Assembly (NCBI GenBank): GCA_016190505.1
Contig: JACPQM010000047.1
Coordinates: 1-64,000 of the forward strand
Direction: 5' to 3'
DNA length: 64,000 nt
DNA from: Chloroflexota bacterium
GTDB taxonomy: Bacteria > Chloroflexota > Dehalococcoidia > JACPQK01
A program made the translations under genes and the position numbers. This document shows, one piece after another, positions 38,320-46,598 of the stretch. Below the pieces are notes generated by a model that saw only the letters and a list, made by a program, of their open reading frames with translations, was not told the DNA's origin and did not search any database. Within the stretch, counting starts at the first letter, position 1; each line of letters starts with the position of its first letter.

Positions 38320-38456
38320 TGCCGTTTGCTGGGCTATCCGCGTAACTGATCTGGCGGTCCACATCTCCCGGCCTGGACGATGACGCCCGCTGAGGCGGGC
38401 CACTCACCAGTTGCCAATGTAGGCCCCCCGAGTTAGGCCCGGAGCGCCTGGCCTGT

Positions 38457-39101
38457 CTACACCCGCACCGACAAATCCAGGCTCTCAATGCTGTCTATGC
38501 CCTTGAGGGTGGAGGCCATGCCCAGCACGGCCTGCACCATGATGTCCCGCACGAAGGGCTTGAGGGGGACGTACTGCCCGTTAATGGTCAGGCTGACCCC
38601 GGCGGCAGGCTTGTGGCGCAGCAGCTTCTCGACCACAGCGTCCACAATGCCCGGGGCGTCGTCCAGCCCGAACTGGGGCACCGGCATCTCCAGGGGCTCG
38701 TCGGTGGCGATGGCGATAAGTTCCTTGGGGGTGCACAGTATCTCGCCGCCTCGCTCCTTGCGGTGCACCTCGACCTTGAGGAAGTGGCTTTGCTTGTAGC
38801 CTTCGGTGAGGATGACGTCATAGCCTTTGCCCAGGAGGCGGGCGATCTCCTCCAGGGCCGTATCGCCCGCGGTGTCCTGGACGATGGCCAGCTTGTTGGG
38901 CGAAGATACCACGATGGCGTTGCTGCCCGCCTGCTTGAGCCGCCAGCTATCCTTGCCCGGCTTGTCCATCTCGAAGCCGTGGGTATCGTGCTTGACCGTG
39001 GCCACCTTGTAGCCCCGGCGGCGGAACTCGGGGATGAGCTTCTCCAGCAGGGTGGTCTTGCCCGAGTCGGACTTGCCTACGATGCAGACGATGGGCAGCA
39101 T
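38457..39101 (-). CDS. mobB: Molybdopterin-guanine dinucleotide biosynthesis protein B
   Basis: MLPIVCIVGKSDSGKTTLLEKLIPEFRRRGYKVATVKHDTHGFEMDKPGKDSWRLKQAG. Confidence 0.95.
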   Translation of the reverse strand: MLPIVCIVGKSDSGKTTLLEKLIPEFRRRGYKVATVKHDTHGFEMDKPGKDSWRLKQAGSNAIVVSSPNKLAIVQDTAGDTALEEIARLLGKGYDVILTEGYKQSHFLKVEVHRKERGGEILCTPKELIAIATDEPLEMPVPQFGLDDAPGIVDAVVEKLLRHKPAAGVSLTINGQYVPLKPFVRDIMVQAVLGMASTLKGIDSIESLDLSVRV

Positions 39102-39104
39102 TGG

Positions 39105-40367
39105 TTACTCCTGATCTGTGTCTTCGTGCCAGTCGAGCATGAGGACCCGGACGCGGTCGCCGGGCCTGGCGCCGGGGCTGTCCTCGGGGACCACGGCCAG
39201 GCCGTTGGCCCGGGCCATGGAGGTGAGCACGCCGGAGCCCTGGTTGCCCGTGGTCCGGGCGTAGTACTGGCCGTCGCTCCTGGTGACAATAGCCCGGGCG
39301 TAGGTCCGGCGGCCATCGGGGTTCCTGATGGTATCCTGCAAAGTGGCCCAGATGGCCGGTTTCTCCCAGTTGGTCCGGCCCAGCATCTTGTAGATGGCGG
39401 GCCGGGCGTAGAGCTCGAAGCAGACCATGGAGCTTACCGGGTTCCCTGGCAGGCCCAGGTGTGGTATGCGCCGTCCGCCCTTGCCCAGCACGCCGAAGGC
39501 CAGCGGCTTGCCCGGCCTCATGCGCACGGTCCAGAAGGTGATCTCGCCCTCCTCGGCCAGGACCTCCTTGACCACGTCGTAATAGCCCTGGGAAACGCCG
39601 GCGGAGGTGAGCACGATGTCGGCCTCCAGTGCCCGGTCCAGGTGGCGGCGCAGGTCCTCGATGCGGTCCCGGGCGATGCCCAAGAGCAGGGGGATACCGC
39701 CATAGCGGAGCACCTGGGAGGCCAGGCTGTAGCTGTTGCTGTTGTAGATCTGGCCGGGCCCCAGCGGCTGGCCCAGGGGCACCAGCTCGTCGCCGGTGGC
39801 CAGCACGGCGACCCTGGGGCGCCGGATGACCTTGACCGTGGCCCGGCCCAGCGAGGCCAGCACCCCGATCTCCGCGGGGCGGAGCAGGGTGCCCTGGGAC
39901 AGGACCAACTCGCCCCTCATAATGTCCTCGCCCGCGCGGCGGATGTTGGCGGCCGCGGGGACCGCCTTGCGGACGGCGATCTCGTCCAGGCTGCGGCCGG
40001 ACTGGCGCCGCTCGACCTCGTCGGTCTCCTCGAAGGGGACGACGGTATCGGCGCCGGGCGGCACCGGCGCCCCGGTCATGATGCGGATGGCCGCGCCGGC
40101 CGCGACTGCCGCCTGAGTGGTGTAGCCGGCCGCCACCTCGCCGATGACCTGTAACGTCACCGGCCCGTCCGGCGAGGCGCTCCGGATGCTCTCGGCCAGC
40201 ACGGCGTAGCCGTCCATGGCCGAGTTATCGGCGGGTGGCACGTCCAGGGTGGAGCGGATGTCCTCGGCCAGCACCTGGCCCTGGCAGTCCAGGATAGGCT
40301 TCTCCTCGGGTTCCAGGATGTGCACGTTGCTCAGAATGCGTTCCAGGGCTTCTTCTACGGTAATCAT
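39105..40367 (-). CDS. moeA: Molybdopterin molybdenumtransferase MoeA
   Basis: DVPPADNSAMDGYAV; RIMTGAPVPPGADTVVPFE; LPGNPVSSMVCFEL. Confidence 0.96.
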   Translation of the reverse strand: MITVEEALERILSNVHILEPEEKPILDCQGQVLAEDIRSTLDVPPADNSAMDGYAVLAESIRSASPDGPVTLQVIGEVAAGYTTQAAVAAGAAIRIMTGAPVPPGADTVVPFEETDEVERRQSGRSLDEIAVRKAVPAAANIRRAGEDIMRGELVLSQGTLLRPAEIGVLASLGRATVKVIRRPRVAVLATGDELVPLGQPLGPGQIYNSNSYSLASQVLRYGGIPLLLGIARDRIEDLRRHLDRALEADIVLTSAGVSQGYYDVVKEVLAEEGEITFWTVRMRPGKPLAFGVLGKGGRRIPHLGLPGNPVSSMVCFELYARPAIYKMLGRTNWEKPAIWATLQDTIRNPDGRRTYARAIVTRSDGQYYARTTGNQGSGVLTSMARANGLAVVPEDSPGARPGDRVRVLMLDWHEDTDQE

Positions 40368-40990
40368 GGCCTTCTCTCCAGGGTAGCGGACAGGCTGTCG
40401 GCCTTGCTGCGGGCCCACTCCAGGTCCGCCTGAGTATTGATGTTAAAGAAGCTCAAGTGCTCGGGGTCAAAGCGGTCTATCTCCGGCTCCGTGACCATGC
40501 GCACGCGGACCAGGGGAAGGAGCTGTATGATCTGCAAAGAATCCTGCTGAATAAGCTCCTCCATTGGCCCCAAACAGCCCCTGGAGTACACCGCGTGGAG
40601 CGGCTCCTGGTGCGTGCCCACGTAGGGGATGACAATATCGTGGCCCGGGGCTTGCTCCAGCAAGTAGCTCAGGAATGACGGGATTAGAAAGGGCATGTCG
40701 CAGGCCACCACCAGGCTGTAGTGGCAGGAGGCATGGTGCAGGCCGGTGTAGATGCCCCCCAAGGAGCCTTTGCCCGGGTACAGGTCCGACAGCCAGCGCA
40801 GACCGGGCCGGGGTTCGAGGGGCCGCTCCCCCGGCCCGGGCGCGGTGATGAGCAGCACCTCCTGGCTCAGGCGGCTGACCACGTCCACCACCCGCTGGAG
40901 CACGGTTGCCCCGCCGATAGCCTCCATGGCCTTGTCGCGTCCCAGGCGCCGGCTCAGGCCGCCCGCAAGTACAATGGCTGTTGTCTCCAA
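40364..40990 (-). CDS. mobA: Molybdenum cofactor guanylyltransferase
   Basis: AIVLAGGLSRRLGRDKAMEAIGGATVLQRVVDVV; VVACDMPFLIPSFLSYLL. Confidence 0.95.
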   Translation of the reverse strand: METTAIVLAGGLSRRLGRDKAMEAIGGATVLQRVVDVVSRLSQEVLLITAPGPGERPLEPRPGLRWLSDLYPGKGSLGGIYTGLHHASCHYSLVVACDMPFLIPSFLSYLLEQAPGHDIVIPYVGTHQEPLHAVYSRGCLGPMEELIQQDSLQIIQLLPLVRVRMVTEPEIDRFDPEHLSFFNINTQADLEWARSKADSLSATLERRP

Positions 40991-41112
40991 GGTTGCTGTC
41001 TATTGTAGCGCCCAGAGTAGGGGTCAAGCAATCCGCACCCCGCCCCCCCCACGGCACAAAGTTCATTTTACCATGTTAGCAGACGGCGGTATGTGGCCCC
41101 AGCTTTGTTTTC

Positions 41113-41142
41113 TTGACAGTCCCAATTTCGGTTTGATACGAT
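41113..41142 (+). promoter_or_regulatory. Sigma70-like promoter for the nitrogenase-like operon
   Basis: TTGACA - 18 bp - TACGAT, 40 nt upstream of the first ORF. Confidence 0.6.
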
Positions 41143-41181
41143 GGGAATTGCGTAACTCTTGCAACCACTGAGGAGGCACCA

Positions 41182-42678
41182 TTGGCAACTGTAGTCAAGC
41201 CAGATAGGACAGAGGAATTCACTGTTGTAGACCTGCGCACTGCTTATCACATGGCGCCAGACCCTAACGCCAGGACCGCGGTCCGGGAGGCCTTCGACCT
41301 GCGCGGTGGCGCCTGGTGCAAGTTCATCTGGACCTATAACACCGTCGTCGAGATGCACGATGCGGTCATCCTGGTCCATGCCCCGTTGAACTGCACCTCC
41401 TGCATGCGTACCTACAAGGTGTCCCTGTACTACAACTGGGGCAACCCCTTCATGCACTCCCCTACCACCGACATGAAGAAGAACCAGGTCATCTTCGGCT
41501 CTGAAGACGAGCTGATGCAGGCCGTGCTGGCGGTGGACCGGGACTACAGGCCCAAGCTCATCGTCATCCTCACCGGCTGCGCGCCGGGCATGACCCTGGA
41601 CGACGTGGGCCGGGTAATCGAGCAGGCGCAGCCCCGCACCCAGGCGAGGCTGTGGCATATCCCATCCTCCGGCTTCGACTACAAGAACAACGGGTACTTC
41701 GAGGACGTGCTTCCCCTCTTCGCCGAGCTCATGGAGAAGCAACCCACCGTCCACAAGGACTGGGTCAACATCCTGGGCAATAACAAGGAGCCTTATTGCC
41801 GGGCGCGGCAGGGGGCTCCCGGCTACCACAAGGGCCACAACTTCGTCAACGACTCCGAGGAGATGGGCCGCCTCATCGAGGCCATGGGCCTGAAGGTGCA
41901 TTGCGTCATCGCCGGCGACTCCTACGACGAGATGAAGACGGCCCCGGCGGCTGCGGTGAACACCATCACCTGCGCCTCCTACGGCATGCCCCTGGCCAAA
42001 GCCATGGAGGAGAAGTTCGGCACGCCCTTTGTGCCCCTGGCCCAGCCCCTGGGTCCCGAGTCCACTGCCCGGTGGATGCGCATGCTGGGCGAGTTCACCG
42101 ACCATCAGGAGGAGGCCGAACGGGCCATCAAGGCCGAATATGCGGCCATCAAGCCCATCTGGGAGGCCTGCAAGGAAATGGTACAGGGCAAGACCGCCCT
42201 CATCGCCGGCTCGGCCAACCGCCCCTTCTCCATCGGCCGCATGTGCCAGGAGCTGGGCATGAAGGTGGTCCAAGTGGGCCACCCCATGCAGCTCAAGATC
42301 AAGGGCATGGACGTGGAGCACTGGCTGAGCACGGGCTACAACCCTCGCTACGCCATCACCGATAGCCGGCGCCTGACTGGCAGCGACATGCCAGAGCTCA
42401 TGAGGAAACTGAGCCTGGCCGACGACGACGTGGTGTACATGTACTGCGACTTCCCGGCCTACGCCCGGGCAGGCAGCTTCGATGCCGCCAACGTGGCCCG
42501 GGCCGATACCTCGGTCCACCTGCGGCGCAGCGCCAACTGGCCCAGCCGCGGCGGCGGGCTCGGCTTCCAGGGTGCCGCGGGCACGGCTCTGATGATGATG
42601 GAGGCTATCAAGGCCGCCAAGCGGAAGTCCGCGCCGACCCTTCAGGGCAGGCTCTACGGGAAGGCTCTTGACGTTTAG
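41182..42678 (+). CDS. Nitrogenase component 1-type (NifD/NifK-like) protein A
   Basis: WCKFIWTYN..VHAPLNCTSCMRTYK..VIFGSEDELMQAV..LIVILTGCAPGMTLDD aligns by hand with NifK VHGSQGCVAYFRSYF..AVFGGQQNM..STTCMAEVIGDD; TTG start with SD aggagg. Confidence 0.85.
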   Translation: MATVVKPDRTEEFTVVDLRTAYHMAPDPNARTAVREAFDLRGGAWCKFIWTYNTVVEMHDAVILVHAPLNCTSCMRTYKVSLYYNWGNPFMHSPTTDMKKNQVIFGSEDELMQAVLAVDRDYRPKLIVILTGCAPGMTLDDVGRVIEQAQPRTQARLWHIPSSGFDYKNNGYFEDVLPLFAELMEKQPTVHKDWVNILGNNKEPYCRARQGAPGYHKGHNFVNDSEEMGRLIEAMGLKVHCVIAGDSYDEMKTAPAAAVNTITCASYGMPLAKAMEEKFGTPFVPLAQPLGPESTARWMRMLGEFTDHQEEAERAIKAEYAAIKPIWEACKEMVQGKTALIAGSANRPFSIGRMCQELGMKVVQVGHPMQLKIKGMDVEHWLSTGYNPRYAITDSRRLTGSDMPELMRKLSLADDDVVYMYCDFPAYARAGSFDAANVARADTSVHLRRSANWPSRGGGLGFQGAAGTALMMMEAIKAAKRKSAPTLQGRLYGKALDV

Positions 42679-42696
42679 GCATCCCACCGTGAGTCT

Positions 42697-42728
42697 CAGA
42701 AGCCCGGCCTGCCCAGGCCGGGCTTCTG
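42697..42728. other. Intercistronic perfect 14-bp-stem hairpin between nitrogenase-like genes A and B
   Basis: cagaagcccggcct gccc aggccgggcttctg; no T-tract. Confidence 0.8.
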
Positions 42729-42776
42729 AGGTTATGGCGGGCCTGGGCAGGGCCCACTAGTCCCTGGAGGTTGGCT

Positions 42777-44282
42777 ATGGTCACAGCGGCGGCCAAAACA
42801 CCGGAGTTTGAGGTAACCACCCTCCGCGAGGCCTTCTATGGGTCTCCGGACCCCAACGCCCGCCCCGCCTGGCGACAGTATGGCGTCACCCAGGACGCCT
42901 ACAGCAGCGTGTGGTGCAAGTTCATCTGGACCTACAACGCCATGCAGGAGCTGGACGACGCGGTGATCCTGGTCCACGCCCCACTGAACTGCACATCCTG
43001 TGTGCGCACCTTCAAGACCGGCCTGTACCATAGCTGGGGCAACCCGTTCATCCATTCCCCCACCACCAATATGACCAAGGACCACGTCATCTTTGGCGGG
43101 AACGACGAGCTGCTCCAGGCTATTGTGGCAGTGGACCGGGACTACCGGCCCAACCTTATCGTCATTCTGACCGGGTGCGCACCCGGGCTTACCCTCGACG
43201 ACATGGAGCGCGTGGTGGGGCAGGCCCAGCCCCTGGTCAAGGCACGGCTGTGGCACATCCCCTCCGCCGGTTTCGAGTTCAAGAACAACGGGTTCTTCGA
43301 GGACGTGCTCCCTCTTTGGCTGGACTTCATGGAGCCTCAGCCGGCGGTGCATAAGGACTGGGTGAACATCCTGGGAAACAACCGCGAGCCTTACTGCCGC
43401 GCTCGCGATGGCCAGATGCCCTATGGCGTTGACCACGATTGGATCACCGACGCCGAGGAGATGGGCCGTCTGGTCGAGCTTATGGGGCTCCGGGTCCACC
43501 GGGTTGTGCCGGGGGACAGGGTCGGCGACATCAAGGATGCTCCCGCAGCCGGGCTCAACGTGGTGACCTGCGCCAGCAACGGCATACCACTGGCCCTGGG
43601 CATGGAGCAGCGGTTCCAGACGCCTTACATTGCCTTCGCGCAACCCCTGGGTCCGATCTCCACCGCCAAGTGGTTGCGCATGGTGGGAGAGGCCACCGGC
43701 CGGCAGGAGATGGCGGAGCGGGTGATCGCCCAGGAGTACGAGGCCGTCAGGCCTATCTGGGAGGCCTGCCGGGAGCTGGTGCAGGGCAAGACCGCCATAC
43801 TCATGGGCTGGGCCAACCGTCCCCTGTCCATCGGGCGGATGTGCCAGGAGCTGGGGATGGACGTGGTCCACCTGGGCTCCCGGTGGCTCCGCTTCAAGTC
43901 CCAGGATACGCAGCACTGGCTGTCCACGGGCTACGACTGCAAGTACGTGTTGCGCAAGACGCGGGACGTGGCCAGCGTCAACATGGTAGGACTGATGGAG
44001 CAACTGGGCCTGAAGCCCCAGGACGTGCTCTATTTCTATTTCGACTTCCCACCCTACGCTCGGGCCGGTCGCTTCGACGCGGCAAACGTGGCCCGGGTGG
44101 ATACCGGAGTGCACCAGCGGCGCTTCCGCGGGTGGAACAGCCGGGGCGGGCTGGGTTACCGGGGCGCGGCCAGCCTGTGCATCATGATGATGGAAGCCGT
44201 CAAGGCGGCCCGGCGGCAAGTGGCGCCCACCCTGCACGGCCGGCTGTACGGGAAGTCCCTGGAGTACGAGATGGCCCAATGA
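42777..44282 (+). CDS. Nitrogenase component 1-type (NifD/NifK-like) protein B, paralog of A
   Basis: VWCKFIWTYNAMQELDDAVILVHAPLNCTSCVRTFK..VIFGGNDELLQAI..LIVILTGCAPGLTLDD; TTG 42771 is an alternative start. Confidence 0.85.
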   Translation: MVTAAAKTPEFEVTTLREAFYGSPDPNARPAWRQYGVTQDAYSSVWCKFIWTYNAMQELDDAVILVHAPLNCTSCVRTFKTGLYHSWGNPFIHSPTTNMTKDHVIFGGNDELLQAIVAVDRDYRPNLIVILTGCAPGLTLDDMERVVGQAQPLVKARLWHIPSAGFEFKNNGFFEDVLPLWLDFMEPQPAVHKDWVNILGNNREPYCRARDGQMPYGVDHDWITDAEEMGRLVELMGLRVHRVVPGDRVGDIKDAPAAGLNVVTCASNGIPLALGMEQRFQTPYIAFAQPLGPISTAKWLRMVGEATGRQEMAERVIAQEYEAVRPIWEACRELVQGKTAILMGWANRPLSIGRMCQELGMDVVHLGSRWLRFKSQDTQHWLSTGYDCKYVLRKTRDVASVNMVGLMEQLGLKPQDVLYFYFDFPPYARAGRFDAANVARVDTGVHQRRFRGWNSRGGLGYRGAASLCIMMMEAVKAARRQVAPTLHGRLYGKSLEYEMAQ

Positions 44283-44285
44283 TGA

Positions 44286-44330
44286 GTTCCCTCTCTCCCC
44301 AGGAGGGAGAGAGCGAGAGTGAGGGGGACG
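44286..44330. repeat. CCCTCTCTCCCC/GGGAGAGAG-type repeat between nitrogenase-like genes B and C
   Basis: ttccctctctccccaggagggagagagcgagagtgaggggga; related to 8037-8077 and 55776-55848. Confidence 0.75.
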
Positions 44331-44403
44331 TCGGACGACTGACAGCGTGGGTCAGAAACAGGCGAACTTCAGCTTCAAGCTGTAGACATTTCTGGGAGGA
44401 AAG

Positions 44404-45828
44404 ATGAAGATAACCAAGCCCGTGGCGGAGTATGCGGACCGCTACCAGGTGGGTCCTCTGGTGGGAGTGACCAAGGCGGTAGCCGGGATCAAGGGGGCGT
44501 TCGCCGTCCTCCATGGAGTGGATGGCTGCACCTTTGCCGCCAACCAGATGCGCAGTGCGGGACCTGTGGTGGCCGGGAACTACATGCCCGTGGCCGCTAC
44601 CGGCGCGGAGCGCAGCGAGATCATACTGGGCGACAACGAAGAGATGGTGATGAACATCGTCCGGAGCGAGCTGTCCGAAGCCCGGACCAAGCCCCAGTTG
44701 ATTTTCGTGCTCACCTCTTGCGCCACCTCGATCATCCACGATGACATCGTGCGCATCGCCGATGTCATGCAGGAAGAGACTGGCATCCAGTCCATACCCG
44801 TAGACACGGGAGGCTTCCTGGGCGGCTACAACTGGGGCGCCGAGCAGGTCTGGAATGCCATCCTTAGCAGGTACGTGCCCCAGCCAGCCACGGAGCACAA
44901 GGGCCTGAACCTGGTAGGCCCCCACTTGCTGGGCTCCAAGAACTGGCCCAACGACATCCGGGAGATCGAGCGCCTGCTCCAGGCCGCCGAGGTGCCCGTG
45001 AACATGACGGTGTTCCGCAACGTGCCCGCGGACCAACTCCCCAACATGGGCAAGGCCGCCTACAACTATACGCTCACCCAGGAGGAGTTCCCCGACTTCA
45101 AGAGCAAGTGCAACGAGCTGGGGATGCCCATATGGGCGAAAGGCCAGGAGTTGCCCCTGCCCCTGGGCGTGCACAACACCGAGGAGTGGCTGATGGCCAT
45201 CGCCCGGGAGTTCGGCAACGAAGAGAAGGCCAAGGCCCAGATGACGCAGGACATGAACCTGGTGAAGAGCATCATGCGGGGCAACTACAACGCAAGCTGG
45301 GCGCTGGGCGCCATGTCGTCCAAGCACGTGGCCATCTATGGCTATGCCACCTTCGCCGCCTCGCTGGCCCGCTGCCTGTTCTACGACTTCAACATGCGGC
45401 CCGTGCTCATCGCCCTCTGCGGCGAGACGCCCGAGTCACTGACCAGGGCCGAGAAGCTGCTGGAGCCCATGGAGGGCCTGCTGGACTTCGAGGTCATGGA
45501 GAACCCCTCGTTTTATGCCTACGGTGAGAAGATCAAGGAGCACCAGCCCGAGCTGGCGGTGGGCATGCTCCAGGACCGGGTGTTGGCCGAGGGCCTGGGC
45601 GTCCCCCACCGGAGCCTGGGTGGTTTCTACTTCTACAACCAGTTCAACTTCGTGCCCTGGCCGCTCATGGGCATCAGGGGCACCCTGGGCTTGACCTCCG
45701 AGCTGTGGGAGGTAACGGACCGGGTGATGAGCGCCAGCGAGCTGTGGAAGTCCCGCGCCTACCGCAATCGGGACGTGCTGGCAGAGGTTGCGGCCGCAGC
45801 AGAAAAGGCGGCGCAGCAGATTGCCTAG
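44404..45828 (+). CDS. Nitrogenase component 1-type protein C (divergent, two of three Cys positions)
   Basis: VLHGVDGCTFAANQMR..EIILGDNEEMVMNIV..LIFVLTSCATSIIHDDIVRIADVMQEETGIQSIPVDTGGFLG. Confidence 0.85.
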   Translation: MKITKPVAEYADRYQVGPLVGVTKAVAGIKGAFAVLHGVDGCTFAANQMRSAGPVVAGNYMPVAATGAERSEIILGDNEEMVMNIVRSELSEARTKPQLIFVLTSCATSIIHDDIVRIADVMQEETGIQSIPVDTGGFLGGYNWGAEQVWNAILSRYVPQPATEHKGLNLVGPHLLGSKNWPNDIREIERLLQAAEVPVNMTVFRNVPADQLPNMGKAAYNYTLTQEEFPDFKSKCNELGMPIWAKGQELPLPLGVHNTEEWLMAIAREFGNEEKAKAQMTQDMNLVKSIMRGNYNASWALGAMSSKHVAIYGYATFAASLARCLFYDFNMRPVLIALCGETPESLTRAEKLLEPMEGLLDFEVMENPSFYAYGEKIKEHQPELAVGMLQDRVLAEGLGVPHRSLGGFYFYNQFNFVPWPLMGIRGTLGLTSELWEVTDRVMSASELWKSRAYRNRDVLAEVAAAAEKAAQQIA

Positions 45829-45839
45829 AGGTCTGTGCT

Positions 45840-45873
45840 GTAGGGGCGCCCCGATGTATCGGGGCGCCCCTAC
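45840..45873. repeat. 34-bp palindromic element downstream of nitrogenase-like gene C
   Basis: gtaggggcgccccgatgtatcggggcgcccctac. Confidence 0.9.
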
Positions 45874-45986
45874 TTTCTTTGCCTGGAAAAGGCCTGTATT
45901 GCCAGAAAAGCGGCTTCTTGCGCCTGGGCGAAAAGAGCCGTCAAATCCTTGACGACGCACTGTTTTCGTGCTAGCATGTTCACGCT

Positions 45987-46466
45987 ATGCCTAGACGAAA
46001 GCGAAACCAAGTCATAGATGGAGCGGATGCCCGTATCATCGCCCAGCTCGCCAGGGATGGACGTAAGCCCAATGTGGCTATCGCCCAAGAGGTGGGTTTG
46101 AGCGAAACCGCGGTACGCCGCCGGCTGGAACGCCTGCTCCGGAACGGCATTGTCCGGGTGGTGGGCAGGCTGAATCCGGAAACCATTGGCTACGAAGTTG
46201 ACGCCATCCTCGCGCTCCTGGTGGACTTCAACAAGGTAGACGAGGTCGGTGAAAAGCTCTCCCGGGAGCCCAACGTCCGCTACGCGGCGGTGGGCCTGGG
46301 AGAGTACGACCTGCTGGTGTGGGTGTCCTTCAGGTCAAACGCCGAGATGATGGAGTTCGTGGCCAGCAAGGTGCGCAACGTCCCCGGGATCATCCGGTGC
46401 CAGGTCTATCCCGTCCTGCGCACCATCAGACGGCCCGAGGACTGGGCGCCGCCTCTTCCGGCGTAG
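45987..46466 (+). CDS. Lrp/AsnC-family transcriptional regulator
   Basis: DARIIAQLARDGRKPNVAIAQEVGLSETAVRRRLERLLRNGIVRVVGRLNPETIGYEVDAILAL. Confidence 0.92.
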   Translation: MPRRKRNQVIDGADARIIAQLARDGRKPNVAIAQEVGLSETAVRRRLERLLRNGIVRVVGRLNPETIGYEVDAILALLVDFNKVDEVGEKLSREPNVRYAAVGLGEYDLLVWVSFRSNAEMMEFVASKVRNVPGIIRCQVYPVLRTIRRPEDWAPPLPA

Positions 46467-46598
46467 GCATTCCCTGCCCCCAGGGCTGCCGGCTCCGGAC
46501 GCCGTTTTGAGCCCCCATTTGGTATTGGTCGCCTGTTTGCAGTTGCCGGGCGGCATCAGGGTTTTGCCCTGGTAGCGGGTTCGGCGTAAACTAGGGGC

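Noticed and set aside
38388-38403. gcccgc-tgag-gcgggc as an intrinsic terminator
   Set aside because: Short stem and no T-tract
38613-40154. 513-aa plus-strand ORF opposite mobB/moeA
   Set aside because: Antisense shadow ORF; no motifs; the sense strand encodes clear MobB and MoeA
41040-41052. Poly-C tract upstream of the nitrogenase-like operon as a phase-variation switch
   Set aside because: Only about 8 Cs and far from the promoter; insufficient evidence
41068-44279. Very long antisense ORFs (539 aa at 41068-42687 and 515 aa at 42732-44279) opposite the nitrogenase-like genes
   Set aside because: Antisense readings of GC-rich codons; His/Gly/Leu/Val-rich without motifs, while the sense strand has clear family motifs and ribosome-binding sites
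38457-46466. A NifH/BchL-like reductase in the neighbourhood
   Set aside because: The P-loop proteins here are MobB (GKSDSGKTT) and, elsewhere, ABC, Lon, ComM, Mfd and RecG; none has NifH-type motifs
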